NCBI GenBank assembly: GCA_021203465.1
Contig: JAJQBC010000119.1
Location: 1-64,000, forward strand
DNA from: Lachnospiraceae bacterium
GTDB lineage: Bacteria > Bacillota > Clostridia > Lachnospirales > Lachnospiraceae
Direction of reading: 5' to 3'
DNA length: 64,000 nt
The notes beneath the pieces were generated by a model that was given only the letters and a program-made list of their open reading frames with translations, made no database searches and was not told where the DNA came from. This document shows, piece by piece, positions 43,169-51,460 of this stretch. The position numbers and the translations under genes were made by a program. Every line of letters begins with the position of its first letter. Position 1 is the first letter of the stretch.

Positions 43169-43487
43169 CGTCCGGCACCTCGCATTCTTTCTCCAGATGT
43201 TCGTTCGTCAGCACCTCCATCTGGCCGATCATATGGCTCGAGACCGGCCCCGCCAGCCAGAAAAAGACGATGATCAGCGCGAGTTTGAGCGTCCCCAGAT
43301 TCAGACCGCTTAAGATCATCAGACCGATGATGATGAACAGGATCCCCAGCGAGTCGCCCATCGCCGAGGCGTGCATCCGGTTCAGCACGTAATGAAAGCG
43401 GTAAACGCCGAACACCGCCACACACAGCGTCAGAAGACCGATCACGATAAAAATGCCGCCCGCCACCAGCTGTATCCAGGCTATCAT
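43155..43487 (-). CDS. mnhG: Mrp-G subunit
   Basis: 110 aa, three transmembrane helices. The MnhG/PhaG motif is FGVYRFHYVLNRMHASAMGD followed by SLGILFIIIGLMIL and LALIIVFFWLAGPVSSHMIG. Overlaps the mnhF gene by 4 bp. Confidence 0.92.
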   Translation of the reverse strand: MIAWIQLVAGGIFIVIGLLTLCVAVFGVYRFHYVLNRMHASAMGDSLGILFIIIGLMILSGLNLGTLKLALIIVFFWLAGPVSSHMIGQMEVLTNEHLEKECEVPDDGDI

Positions 43488-43825
43488 TCGTCCTCATCCT
43501 CCTTTATCTCGTCTGTCTCCTTGATCAGCAGCTCGCCGCGCTGCTTCTTCTCCCGATAAGCGCCCTCGTAAATCTTCGTCAGCACGACGACCGTCAGGAA
43601 ACTGATCATCGCGTAGATCAGGCAGACGTCATAGAGATAACTCTCCCGCATGTAGAGCGCCAGTATCGCGATCTCCACAATCGTCATCGTTCCGATCATA
43701 TTGACCGACACAATGCGGTCGCCGATCCGCGGTCCGAGGATCGCGCGCAGCAGGCACAGAATAATCAGCACCGCGATCACGATCATACAGAAAAGCAGAA
43801 AGCCGTGATAAACCCTTTCGTACAT
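43484..43825 (-). CDS. mnhF: Mrp-F subunit
   Basis: 113 aa. MnhF signature RAILGPRIGDRIVSVNMIGT with the conserved Asp in GDR, three transmembrane helices and a charged tail (IKEDEDE). It begins one base after the mnhE stop. Confidence 0.92.
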   Translation of the reverse strand: MYERVYHGFLLFCMIVIAVLIILCLLRAILGPRIGDRIVSVNMIGTMTIVEIAILALYMRESYLYDVCLIYAMISFLTVVVLTKIYEGAYREKKQRGELLIKETDEIKEDEDE

Positions 43826-44290
43826 CTATTCCACCGCCTCCATTTTCTTCAGAAGCTTCACAAATACGGAAGTCTCCAGATCCGTGTCAAAGTCAGAGTC
43901 GAGGCAGTGTACATAAAAATCCGCGTCCTCGAGCCCGACCGTGATCGTCCCCGGCGTCAGGGTGATCGAATTTGCCAGAATAACCCGCGCGCTCTCCGTT
44001 TTCAGATCAACCTTAAAATGCACAATCCGCGGCTCGACCTGATAGACCGGAGTAACGATATAGTGGAGCACCTGCCGGTTCGCCTTCATGATCTCCGCGA
44101 TCAACGTAACGATATATTCCGCAATGAGCGGCGTCAGCTTCAGCATGCGGATATCCTTTCTGGCACTGTAACCGAGAAATCTGCAGCAAAAAAGGAAGAG
44201 CGCACTGCAAAGAGCGATCCCGATCAGCAGGATCTCCAGAGTCACTCTTCCATTGAAAATAATCCACAAAAGCAGAAACGCGATGTACAT
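43826..44290 (-). CDS. mnhE: Mrp-E subunit
   Basis: 154 aa, first gene of the antiporter operon. Two N-terminal helices are followed by the MnhE soluble domain (VDLKTESARVILANSITLTP, GTITVGLEDADFYVH). The ATG at 44290 has a purine-rich GGGGGAG about ten bases upstream. No convincing promoter is seen, but a hairpin-rich repeat (44312-44397) lies directly ahead. Confidence 0.92.
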   Translation of the reverse strand: MYIAFLLLWIIFNGRVTLEILLIGIALCSALFLFCCRFLGYSARKDIRMLKLTPLIAEYIVTLIAEIMKANRQVLHYIVTPVYQVEPRIVHFKVDLKTESARVILANSITLTPGTITVGLEDADFYVHCLDSDFDTDLETSVFVKLLKKMEAVE

Positions 44291-44311
44291 AAGAGCCGCT
44301 CCCCCATTCCT

Positions 44312-44397
44312 CGCTCATTATATCGTGATTTCATCACGATCCAATTCGCCGCTCGCCGAATGCACCAGTGCATTCTTCTCGCTTGCGCTCATTATAT
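44312..44397. repeat. Hairpin cluster bounded by 12-bp direct repeats
   Basis: CGCTCATTATAT occurs at 44312-44323 and again at 44386-44397. Between them are perfect stems ATCGTGAT-ttc-ATCACGAT (44322-44340) and GAATGCAC-ca-GTGCATTC (44358-44375), and a weaker ATTCG/CGAAT stem. It sits in the divergent region between mnhE and the beta-CASP gene. Direct repeats at both ends could be a target duplication of a small insertion or simply a tandem unit boundary. Confidence 0.55.
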
Positions 44398-44432
44398 ACT
44401 GATTTTCCAAAACAGGCAATCCGCTTTTGCGG

Positions 44433-44461
44433 TTGAATCTTTGTTTAAATCTTGCTACTAT
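44433..44461 (+). promoter_or_regulatory. Promoter of the beta-CASP nuclease gene
   Basis: -35 TTGAAT (44433-44438), 17-nt spacer, -10 TACTAT (44456-44461). The leader then contains a 12-bp stem, TTCAGGACAGCA (44475-44486) with TGCTGCCCTGAA (44502-44513), one mismatch, just before the RBS. Confidence 0.55.
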
Positions 44462-44536
44462 ATTAATATAACAGTTCAGGACAGCACGAAATGAAAAAAC
44501 ATGCTGCCCTGAATATCAGGAAAGGGGGTATACACC

Positions 44537-46129
44537 ATGAAGCTAGGTTTTGTCGGAGCCGACCACGAGGTCACCGGGAGCTGCCACTACGTGGAGGCCT
44601 GCGGGAAAAATATTCTGATCGACTGCGGGATGGAACAGGGGCGGGACGCCTACGTCAATCAGGACATTCCGGTTCCCATCCACCACATTGACTATGTGCT
44701 GCTGACACACGCGCACATCGACCACTCGGGGCACCTGCCACTTTTGTATAAAGAAGGCTTCCGCGGAGACATCATCTCCACCTTCGCCACCAGCGACCTG
44801 TGCAGCATTATGCTGCGTGACAGTGCGCACATTCAGGAATTTGAAGCGGAATGGCGCAACCGCAAGGCAAAGCGCGCGGGCGAGCCGGAGTACGTGCCGC
44901 TCTACACGATGGAGGACGCGCTGGGGGCGATCAGCCGCTTCCACCCCTGCGACTATGAGCAGAAGATCGACCTCTGCCCGGGGATTCAGGCACGCTTCCG
45001 CGACGTGGGGCATCTACTTGGCTCCTCCTCGGTCGAACTTTGGATCACCGAAGGAGATATTTCAAGAAAACTCGTCTTCTCCGGCGATATCGGAAATATC
45101 AACCAGCCGCTGATCCGCGATCCGCTCCCCACCGAGACGGCAGACTACGTGATCATGGAATCCACCTACGGGGACCGGGTCCATAACGCGCCGCCCGACT
45201 ACGCCACAGAGCTCGCGGCGGTGATCAGCCGGACGCTGAAACGCGGCGGCAATCTGGTTATCCCGGCCTTCGCGGTCGGCCGGACGCAGGAACTGCTCTA
45301 TTTTATTCGCGATATCAAGGAGCGAAAGCTCGTGGACATCGATTTCCCGGTCTATGTGGACAGCCCGCTGGCAATCGAGGCCACTTCCATTTTCAACAAA
45401 AATTACCAGTCCTGCTTCGATGAGGAGGCAATGGAGCTCGTGCGCGCGGGTATCAACCCGATCCGCTTCGCGGGCCTGCATCTTGCGGTTTCCAGTGAGG
45501 AGTCCAAGGCGATCAACTTCGATAAGACGCCGAAGGTCATCATCTCCGCCTCGGGCATGTGCGAAGCCGGACGCATCAAGCATCATCTTAAGCACAATCT
45601 CTGGCGGCCGGAGAGCACGGTGCTCTTCGTCGGCTATCAGGCAAATGGCACGCTGGGCCGCGCGCTGCGCGAGGGCGCGGAGCGTGTGAAGCTTTTCGGA
45701 GAAACGATTGAGGTGAAAGCCGAGATCCGAAACCTGGAGGGCATCAGCGGACACGCCGACCGGGACGGTCTTCTGAAATGGGCGAGCGCTTTCTCGCCCG
45801 CGCCAAAGATGGTCTTCGTCGTTCACGGAGACGATGAGGTGTGCGAGCACTTTGCTGAGAGCCTGAATCAGGAATACGGCCTCGCAGCCTGTGCGCCCTT
45901 CTCCGGCGCGATCTTCGATCTGGCCGCAGACGCCTGGGAGAAAGAGGCGGAACCTGTGCCCGCCGCGGAGAAGCCTGCGGCGAAGCGGAAGTCCGACGCC
46001 TACGCGCGGCTTCTTGAGGCAGGTAAACGGCTTCTGCAGGTCATCTACCGCAACGAAGGCGGCGCGAACAAGGATCTCGCGAAATTCACCGGGCAGATCA
46101 ACTCACTGTGCGATAAGTGGGATCGATAA
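44537..46129 (+). CDS. MBL-fold beta-CASP ribonuclease-like protein
   Basis: 530-aa metallo-beta-lactamase/beta-CASP protein of the CPSF73/RNase-J-like superfamily. Metal site THAHIDHSGH, then DVGHLLGS and FSGDIGN; beta-CASP motif A in MESTYGDR, motif B in SASGMCEAGRIKHH and motif C in GISGHADR. Family members process or degrade RNA. The last 60 residues, after KPAAKRKSDAY, are basic and may contact RNA. GGGGG precedes the ATG at 44537. The target RNA is not inferable. The leader stem-loop noted above could be a site of self-control. Confidence 0.88.
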   Translation: MKLGFVGADHEVTGSCHYVEACGKNILIDCGMEQGRDAYVNQDIPVPIHHIDYVLLTHAHIDHSGHLPLLYKEGFRGDIISTFATSDLCSIMLRDSAHIQEFEAEWRNRKAKRAGEPEYVPLYTMEDALGAISRFHPCDYEQKIDLCPGIQARFRDVGHLLGSSSVELWITEGDISRKLVFSGDIGNINQPLIRDPLPTETADYVIMESTYGDRVHNAPPDYATELAAVISRTLKRGGNLVIPAFAVGRTQELLYFIRDIKERKLVDIDFPVYVDSPLAIEATSIFNKNYQSCFDEEAMELVRAGINPIRFAGLHLAVSSEESKAINFDKTPKVIISASGMCEAGRIKHHLKHNLWRPESTVLFVGYQANGTLGRALREGAERVKLFGETIEVKAEIRNLEGISGHADRDGLLKWASAFSPAPKMVFVVHGDDEVCEHFAESLNQEYGLAACAPFSGAIFDLAADAWEKEAEPVPAAEKPAAKRKSDAYARLLEAGKRLLQVIYRNEGGANKDLAKFTGQINSLCDKWDR

Positions 46130-46134
46130 GACTT

Positions 46135-46851
46135 TTATAGTAGGATGTGATACACAACCGGTCCTAACAGGGCGGGCAGCAGGTTGTCCACCCTGATTTT
46201 TCGGTCAAAAAGCAGGTTCACGCCCACGCCGAAGATCAGCACCGAGCCGACTGCAGATAGATCCGTGATCAGTGCGTCGCTTAAGAAAGGGGCGATCAGC
46301 GTCGCGGCCAGCGTGATGCCGCCCTCCCAGATCGCGATCGGGATCGCGGAGAAAAGACTGCCCACGCCGAGCGTCGAGGCGAAGACGATCACGATCGCGA
46401 AGTCCAACGCCGACTTGATGATCAGCATGCTCGCGTCGCCGCTCAGGCCGTCCTCGAGCGCGCCGACGATCGCCATCGCGCCCACGCAGACCACGAGCGA
46501 GGTCGTCACGAAGGCCTCCACAAAGCGGGCGTTCTGCTCTGCATGCACCTTCCGCTTCAACCACTCCCCAAACTGCTCCAACTTTTCCTCTATATTCAGA
46601 AATTCCCCGGCAAGCCCACCAATCGTCAGCGACAGCACGAGAAGCAGCGTCCCCTGCGAGCCAAGGCTTCCGTCTTCCACGGTCAGCATGCCTTGCAGCG
46701 CGCCCACGATACCGACAAAGATCGTCGCCATGCCGAGTGCCTGCATCATGATATCCTGATAGCGCTGCTTCATGCCGCCTCGTACAACCAGACCGATGCC
46801 GCCTCCCGCGAGCACCGCAAGCACATTGATAATTGTTCCTAAACCTTTCAT
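46135..46851 (-). CDS. DUF554 family membrane protein
   Basis: 238-aa integral membrane protein of the DUF554 (YdfK/YqgA) family with about seven helices and repeated GG-rich motifs (GTIINVLAVLAGGGIGLVVR). Putative transport function; substrate unknown. It is convergent with the beta-CASP gene, with only 5 bp between stops. Its start is 8 bp downstream of the GH25 gene's stop, so the two are probably co-transcribed. Confidence 0.88.
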   Translation of the reverse strand: MKGLGTIINVLAVLAGGGIGLVVRGGMKQRYQDIMMQALGMATIFVGIVGALQGMLTVEDGSLGSQGTLLLVLSLTIGGLAGEFLNIEEKLEQFGEWLKRKVHAEQNARFVEAFVTTSLVVCVGAMAIVGALEDGLSGDASMLIIKSALDFAIVIVFASTLGVGSLFSAIPIAIWEGGITLAATLIAPFLSDALITDLSAVGSVLIFGVGVNLLFDRKIRVDNLLPALLGPVVYHILL

Positions 46852-46859
46852 AATTACTC

Positions 46860-48290
46860 CTACTCCACCACCTGCAGATAACTGCTGATACAGTACAGCA
46901 TCTGCCCGTTATATTCTACTCTGGACCAGCCCACATCGGAGACACCCGTGCGGACGATCACCTCACCATTATAAAGCTGTGCGATGACTTCCGAGGGATC
47001 CTCAATACTCGGACGATTGCGGAGGTTTGTCACTTCCTTCGCCGTCACATTCTCGCTGACCGTCGTAAACTTTGTCTTAAAGCCGTCGTCATCCTCTTCC
47101 TCAGCCTCCGGCCCGTAAGACAAATCTGTCGTCAGGTAACTGGATACCGCGTAGAGCGTCAGTCCGTTATACTCGAGCCGCGACCAGCCGTTATTTCCCT
47201 TTCCGGTGCGCGTCGTCTCATCGCCGTTCTGCAGCTGCACCACGATATTGCTGCTGTCGGACTGATCCATCGTGCTGCGCAGATTTGTCACTTCCTTCGC
47301 CGTCACCTGTTCGTACACTTCCTCGAATGTTACGCCGATCTCCGGATCAGCCTCGACATACTCCACCGCGCTCTCATCCTGCGCGGCAGCGGTCTCACTG
47401 TAGCCAAAATACGCGATATCGAGATCCACATAGCCGTCGATCCCCGGCACAGATCCCATGTTTGTGTACTGCCACATCGCATATTCCCCGTCATAATCCG
47501 GCTCTTCCGTCGTATAGGTAGAATACTGCGCCACCCAGATACGGTATTTCAGCTCGAGCTCGTCCGTCTGCCAGAGCAGATTATCCGCGAGCTCGTTGCG
47601 CGCCGCGTAGAACATGCCTGTATAACCTTGTTTCTCCATTTCATCCAGAAATACGACGGCGAGGTTCGAGCGCTCTTCCACGCTCAAATCCGACTGTCTG
47701 CTTGAATCACTCTGAAAACCTTCACAGTTGTAGGCCACCGGATAGGTAATTGGATAGCCGGACAACAATTCCGCCGTCCACTTGGCCTCCTCCTGCGCTT
47801 CCTCCTCTGTCACAGCAGTCGAAAAAAAATAGGCTCCCAGCTGAATGTCATATGCCTCCGCCTCCTGCAGATTATAGCGGGCGCAGGCATCCTCGGCGAT
47901 CTCCCCGCCGCTCAGCGTGCGGTAGCCCACGCGCACCATGGCAAAGTCGACACCGGAGGCCGCGACCTGCTCCCAGTCGATCGTTCCCTGATACTCGGAT
48001 ACATCTATGCCCACCGTGATCTCATCCGTCTCGCTGGCGATCTCCTTCACAGTGCTGATCGTCGTCTTCGTGCCCTCTTCTTCTTCAACAAGCGCCTGCG
48101 GATCCTCTTCGCCGTCGACCGCCTCATCAGCCGCGTCTTTCCGCATTTCAACTGTCTCCGCAACCGTTTCCTCCTCCTTTTTCTTTCCATCAAAAAAAAG
48201 AAACCAGGCCGCAAAAAACAAAAGCAATGCTCCCAGCGTTGCAAGAAAAGCGGTTAAAATCATGCGACTTCGCCGTTTCCTCCCTGACAT
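46860..48290 (-). CDS. GH25 lysozyme-like protein with two SH3-like domains, altered active site
   Basis: 476 aa from the ATG at 48290 (GGAGG upstream). An N-terminal transmembrane anchor (about 10-33) is followed by a Glu-rich spacer and a GH25 muramidase domain (about 90-290; VGIDVSEYQGTIDWEQV with Asp96). Two tandem SH3-like cell-wall-binding repeats follow, each beginning VTNLR and ending near SSYL. Where GH25 enzymes usually have an Asp-x-Glu pair, this reads AYNCEGF, so Asn188 replaces the Asp while Glu190 is kept. It may still cut peptidoglycan weakly or mainly bind it. It faces outward from the membrane. Confidence 0.85.
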   Translation of the reverse strand: MSGRKRRSRMILTAFLATLGALLLFFAAWFLFFDGKKKEEETVAETVEMRKDAADEAVDGEEDPQALVEEEEGTKTTISTVKEIASETDEITVGIDVSEYQGTIDWEQVAASGVDFAMVRVGYRTLSGGEIAEDACARYNLQEAEAYDIQLGAYFFSTAVTEEEAQEEAKWTAELLSGYPITYPVAYNCEGFQSDSSRQSDLSVEERSNLAVVFLDEMEKQGYTGMFYAARNELADNLLWQTDELELKYRIWVAQYSTYTTEEPDYDGEYAMWQYTNMGSVPGIDGYVDLDIAYFGYSETAAAQDESAVEYVEADPEIGVTFEEVYEQVTAKEVTNLRSTMDQSDSSNIVVQLQNGDETTRTGKGNNGWSRLEYNGLTLYAVSSYLTTDLSYGPEAEEEDDDGFKTKFTTVSENVTAKEVTNLRNRPSIEDPSEVIAQLYNGEVIVRTGVSDVGWSRVEYNGQMLYCISSYLQVVE

Positions 48291-48441
48291 GATCCTGCCT
48301 CCTTGACAGCCCAAAATCGATTGCCGGCCACAATCGCTGCCTGCATTTGCTATGTTACCACATTTTTTTCATATGGGAAAGCCATAAAAATCCCCATTGT
48401 TGGAGACACTGATTTCTAAACAGAAAGGAGGATCGAAAAAT

Positions 48442-49431
48442 ATGAAAATTTTATTCTTTGACACAAAAAATTACGACCGGGAATCCTTCACGAAGGAGCT
48501 TGCCGATCAGCCGGATATCGAAGTAAAATTTTTAAAGACGGAGCTCGCTCCCGTCACCGCCAGACTCGCACAGGGCTACGACGCCGTCTGTGCCTTCGTC
48601 AATGCGGACATCAACCGCGAGACAATCGAGATACTGCAAGAGTGTAATGTAAAGCTGATTCTCCTGCGCTGCGCCGGTTTCAACAATGTGGATCTCGCCG
48701 CAGCCGCAGACAGTGGTCTCCGCGTGTTCCGCGTTCCAGGCTACTCGCCTGAGGCGGTCGCGGAGCACGCGATGGCACTCGCGCTCGGCGTGAACCGTCA
48801 TCTCCACAAGGCCTATGTGAAGGTGCGCGAGAATGATTTCAGCCTCGGCTCCCTGATGGGCATCAATTTCCATCAGAAGACCGCTGGCATTGTCGGCACG
48901 GGAAAGATCGGCGCGGCAATGGCTCGGATCTGCCACGGCTTCGGCATGAAGATCATCGCCTACGATGTATACCAGAATCCGGAGCTTATGGATTTTACAA
49001 GCTATGTAACGCTTGATAGACTGCTGGAGGAGAGCGATCTAATCTCCCTACATTGCCCGCTCACAGACAACACTTACCACATGATCAACACGGAAAGCAT
49101 CCGAAAGATGAAAGACGGGGCAATCCTCATAAATACCTCCCGCGGCGCATTGATAAAGACCGATGATCTGATTGATGGCATCCGCGCACACAAGTTCTTC
49201 GGTGTAGGACTTGATGTCTATGAAGAGGAGGGGCCGAACGTATTCGAGGATCGCTCCGACGAAATTCTGGAACATTCCGTCACCGCAAGGCTCCTCTCCT
49301 TCCCGAATGTGATGATCACCTCACATCAGGGCTTCTTTACGCGGGAAGCGCTGTCCGCCATTGCCCGGACAACACTGGAAAATGTACGTACTTTCGAGCA
49401 GGGCGGCAGCTCTCCGAACGAGGTGAAATGA
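48442..49431 (+). CDS. D-2-hydroxyacid dehydrogenase (D-lactate dehydrogenase type)
   Basis: NAD-dependent enzyme of the LdhA-like group reducing pyruvate to D-lactate, or a related 2-oxoacid. The start is the ATG at 48442 (MKILFFDTKNYDRESF) with AAAGGAGG upstream. The substrate-binding LLRCAGFNNVD, the NAD motif GIVGTGKIGAAMA, NTSRGALIKT and the catalytic His in TSHQGFFTREAL are present. It is 329 aa, full length. It is monocistronic; the next gene has its own promoter. Confidence 0.88.
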   Translation: MKILFFDTKNYDRESFTKELADQPDIEVKFLKTELAPVTARLAQGYDAVCAFVNADINRETIEILQECNVKLILLRCAGFNNVDLAAAADSGLRVFRVPGYSPEAVAEHAMALALGVNRHLHKAYVKVRENDFSLGSLMGINFHQKTAGIVGTGKIGAAMARICHGFGMKIIAYDVYQNPELMDFTSYVTLDRLLEESDLISLHCPLTDNTYHMINTESIRKMKDGAILINTSRGALIKTDDLIDGIRAHKFFGVGLDVYEEEGPNVFEDRSDEILEHSVTARLLSFPNVMITSHQGFFTREALSAIARTTLENVRTFEQGGSSPNEVK

Positions 49432-49486
49432 AAATATGTAACTTTCTTTGAAAAGTCGTTTGATTTTTTTGCGTGTTTTCTCAAAA

Positions 49487-49535
49487 ACTCCCTTGAAAAA
49501 ATTTACACTCCTTACTATACTATAGAAAAGGGAGT
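49487..49535 (+). promoter_or_regulatory. Promoter of the second AAA_14 gene inside an inverted repeat
   Basis: -35 TTGAAA (49493-49498), 17-nt spacer, -10 TATACT (49516-49521). Perfect inverted 8-mers ACTCCCTT (49487-49494) and AAGGGAGT (49528-49535) bracket it. The right arm overlaps the RBS. Confidence 0.6.
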
Positions 49536-49545
49536 ATTCTGAATT

Positions 49546-50865
49546 ATGCTGAAAAGAAAAATCGAGCAAAAACTGACAGAGTGGAAAAACACGCCGGACC
49601 ATAAGCCTCTTATTATAAAAGGCTGCAGGCAGTGTGGGAAAACCTTCTCCGCGCTGGATTTTGCGCATAAAAATTATGAACATGTTGTATATCTGAATTT
49701 TTTTGAGAATCCTGATTATGCGGCCGCCTTTTCCGGGTCGCTGGAAATTGATCATCTTGTGATGATGCTCTCCGCTTTACTCGGAAAGGACGCTGTTTTT
49801 GAAACCGGGCGAACCGTACTGGTGCTGGATGAAATTCAGGATTGTCCGGAGGCCAGGACTGCACTCAAGTTTTTCCGAACAGATGGGAGATACGATGTGA
49901 TCGGAACTGGCTCTCTGCTGGGAGTAAAGGGATATGGCCGGGAACCGCGCTCCATCCCCGTCGGCTCAGAAACCATCGTTGACATGTATCCGCTGGATTT
50001 TGAGGAATTTCTGTGGGCAAACGGCGTTTCCGCCGAAATGGTGGAACTACTGGGCCAATGTCTGAAGGCTGAGACACCTGTCCCGGAAGCGCTGCACCAG
50101 CGAATGCGGCAGCTCCTTCTGCAGTATACTGTTGTCGGTGGAATGCCGGACGCCGTCCAGACGTTCGTCGATACAAAGCAGATGGATGAGGTGCTTCGTA
50201 TCCAGCGGGATATCATACGTTCCTATGAGGACGATATGGTAAAATATGCGGAACGCAAAGATAAATCGCGTATCAAAGAATGCTTCCAGTCCATACCCAG
50301 GCAGCTCAGCAAGGAGAATAAAAAATTTCGGTATTCTGTTGTAAAAAAAGGCTCCACTGCCTCAAAATATATCGGCAGCCTGCAGTGGATCGAGGACGCC
50401 GGTATCATTTCCAGATGTCATAATCTCTCCATTACAGAGCTTCCGCTCGATGGAAATGCGGAAGAAGACGTCTTTAAAGTTTACATGAAGGATTGCGGAC
50501 TGTTTGTCAGCATGCTGGAGGACGGGACGCAGTTTGACATTCTTCAGGGCAGGCTTTACGGTTATAAAGGTGCTGTTTTTGAAAATCTGGTGGCTGATAT
50601 TTTTTCCAAAATGGGAAGAAAACTGTATTATTACCACAAAGACAGCGGTCTGGAACTAGATTTTGTGATTCGTTACAAAGGAGAATGCACGCCCGTCGAA
50701 GTGAAGGCTGCCACTGGAAACGCGAAGAGCCTGCGGACAGTTCTGCGACATCCCGAGAAATACCATATCCACCACGCCATAAAGCTCGGTGATTACAACG
50801 TCGGAAAATCAGAGGCAGTGCTGACCCTGCCTCTGTACATGGCGTTTTTATTGCAAACGCCCTGA
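49546..50865 (+). CDS. AAA_14/DUF4143 ATP-binding protein
   Basis: 439 aa, the second family member in the window. Walker A GCRQCGKT (26-33), Walker B VLVLDEIQD (about 95), sensor-like GTGSLLG, and a DUF4143 C-terminal half with the nuclease-like strand GLELDFVIRYKGECTPVEVK that resembles a PD-(D/E)xK fold. Low sequence similarity to the copy at 2077 outside these motifs shows they are not recent duplicates. The ATG at 49546 has GGGAG upstream. Likely autoregulated through the palindrome at its promoter (inference). Confidence 0.85.
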   Translation: MLKRKIEQKLTEWKNTPDHKPLIIKGCRQCGKTFSALDFAHKNYEHVVYLNFFENPDYAAAFSGSLEIDHLVMMLSALLGKDAVFETGRTVLVLDEIQDCPEARTALKFFRTDGRYDVIGTGSLLGVKGYGREPRSIPVGSETIVDMYPLDFEEFLWANGVSAEMVELLGQCLKAETPVPEALHQRMRQLLLQYTVVGGMPDAVQTFVDTKQMDEVLRIQRDIIRSYEDDMVKYAERKDKSRIKECFQSIPRQLSKENKKFRYSVVKKGSTASKYIGSLQWIEDAGIISRCHNLSITELPLDGNAEEDVFKVYMKDCGLFVSMLEDGTQFDILQGRLYGYKGAVFENLVADIFSKMGRKLYYYHKDSGLELDFVIRYKGECTPVEVKAATGNAKSLRTVLRHPEKYHIHHAIKLGDYNVGKSEAVLTLPLYMAFLLQTP

Positions 50866-50882
50866 TCATTATTTCATTTCCG

Positions 50883-51251
50883 TCACTTCACCGCGATCGC
50901 TTCTACCTCGCAGAGCACCCCTTTGGGGAGATCGCGCACCGCCACACAGCTGCGGGCCGGGTTGGAGATGAAGTATTTCGCGTAAACTTCGTTGAAAGCG
51001 GCGAAATCCGCGATATCCGCCAGAAAGCAGGTCGTCTTGACAACCTTGTCATAGCCGCTTCCTGCGGCCTCAAGAATCGCGCCGACATTCTTGCAGCTCT
51101 GCTCCGCCTGTGCCGCGATGCCCTCCGGGATGTCTCCCGTAGCCGGGTCCACCGGAATCTGACCCGAGCTGAAAATCAGGCCGTTTACTTCAATGCCCTG
51201 CGAGTAGGGTCCGATCGCCCCAGGCGCTTTTTCTGTCGCAATAATGTTCAT
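50883..51251 (-). CDS. ridA: RidA family reactive intermediate/imine deaminase
   Basis: 122 aa from the ATG at 51251 (GGAGGAAC upstream). RidA/YjgF trimers hydrolyse enamine and imine by-products of PLP enzymes. Family features are GPYSQGIEVNGLIFSSGQIP, the carboxylate-binding Arg in ARSCVAVRDLPKG and the C-terminal EVEAIAVK. No threonine or isoleucine pathway gene is adjacent. Its message has an unusually structured leader (51287-51415) behind a clear promoter (51425-51453). Confidence 0.95.
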   Translation of the reverse strand: MNIIATEKAPGAIGPYSQGIEVNGLIFSSGQIPVDPATGDIPEGIAAQAEQSCKNVGAILEAAGSGYDKVVKTTCFLADIADFAAFNEVYAKYFISNPARSCVAVRDLPKGVLCEVEAIAVK

Positions 51252-51286
51252 AGTCTGTTCCTCCTGTGATTTTTGTGATTTTTTCT

Positions 51287-51415
51287 TTTCAGAGCAGCAG
51301 GCCGCAGACATATGTCTGCGGCTGACGGGCATTCCGCCCATCCCAAAAAGGAAATGCAGCTTTTTGCGGATAAACCTGCAAAAGCTTCCTTTTCTTTTTG
51401 CTGCCGCTCTGAACT
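51287..51415 (-). ncRNA. Candidate structured leader RNA of ridA
   Basis: On the minus strand the segment is closed by a 13-bp helix, TTCAGAGCGGCAG with CTGCTGCTCTGAA. One G-U pair in it exists only on this strand. Inside are a long hairpin (AAAAGGAA...GCTTTTGC with GCAAAAAGC...TTTCCTTTT), a small GGGC/GCCC hairpin and a perfect 22-nt palindrome (51301-51322). It begins a few bases past the predicted transcription start and ends about 36 nt before the ATG. No U-tract follows. It resembles a riboswitch layout, but I recognise no known class. Confidence 0.5.
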
Positions 51416-51424
51416 GGTAGATTC

Positions 51425-51453
51425 ATCATATCGCACAGCCCGCTTTTTCACAA
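51425..51453 (-). promoter_or_regulatory. ridA promoter
   Basis: On the minus strand, -35 TTGTGA (51448-51453), 17-nt spacer, -10 TATGAT (51425-51430). It places the transcription start near 51418, at the edge of the structured leader. Confidence 0.6.
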
Positions 51454-51460
51454 GTTTTCC

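Noticed and set aside
44491-44691. Alternative 66-aa reading frame at the front of the beta-CASP gene
   Set aside because: Its start is in the loop of the leader stem and it runs out of frame through a well-defined metallo-beta-lactamase domain.
51287-51415. T-box leader for ridA
   Set aside because: I see neither the conserved T-box sequence nor a terminator/antiterminator pair, and ridA is not a usual T-box gene.
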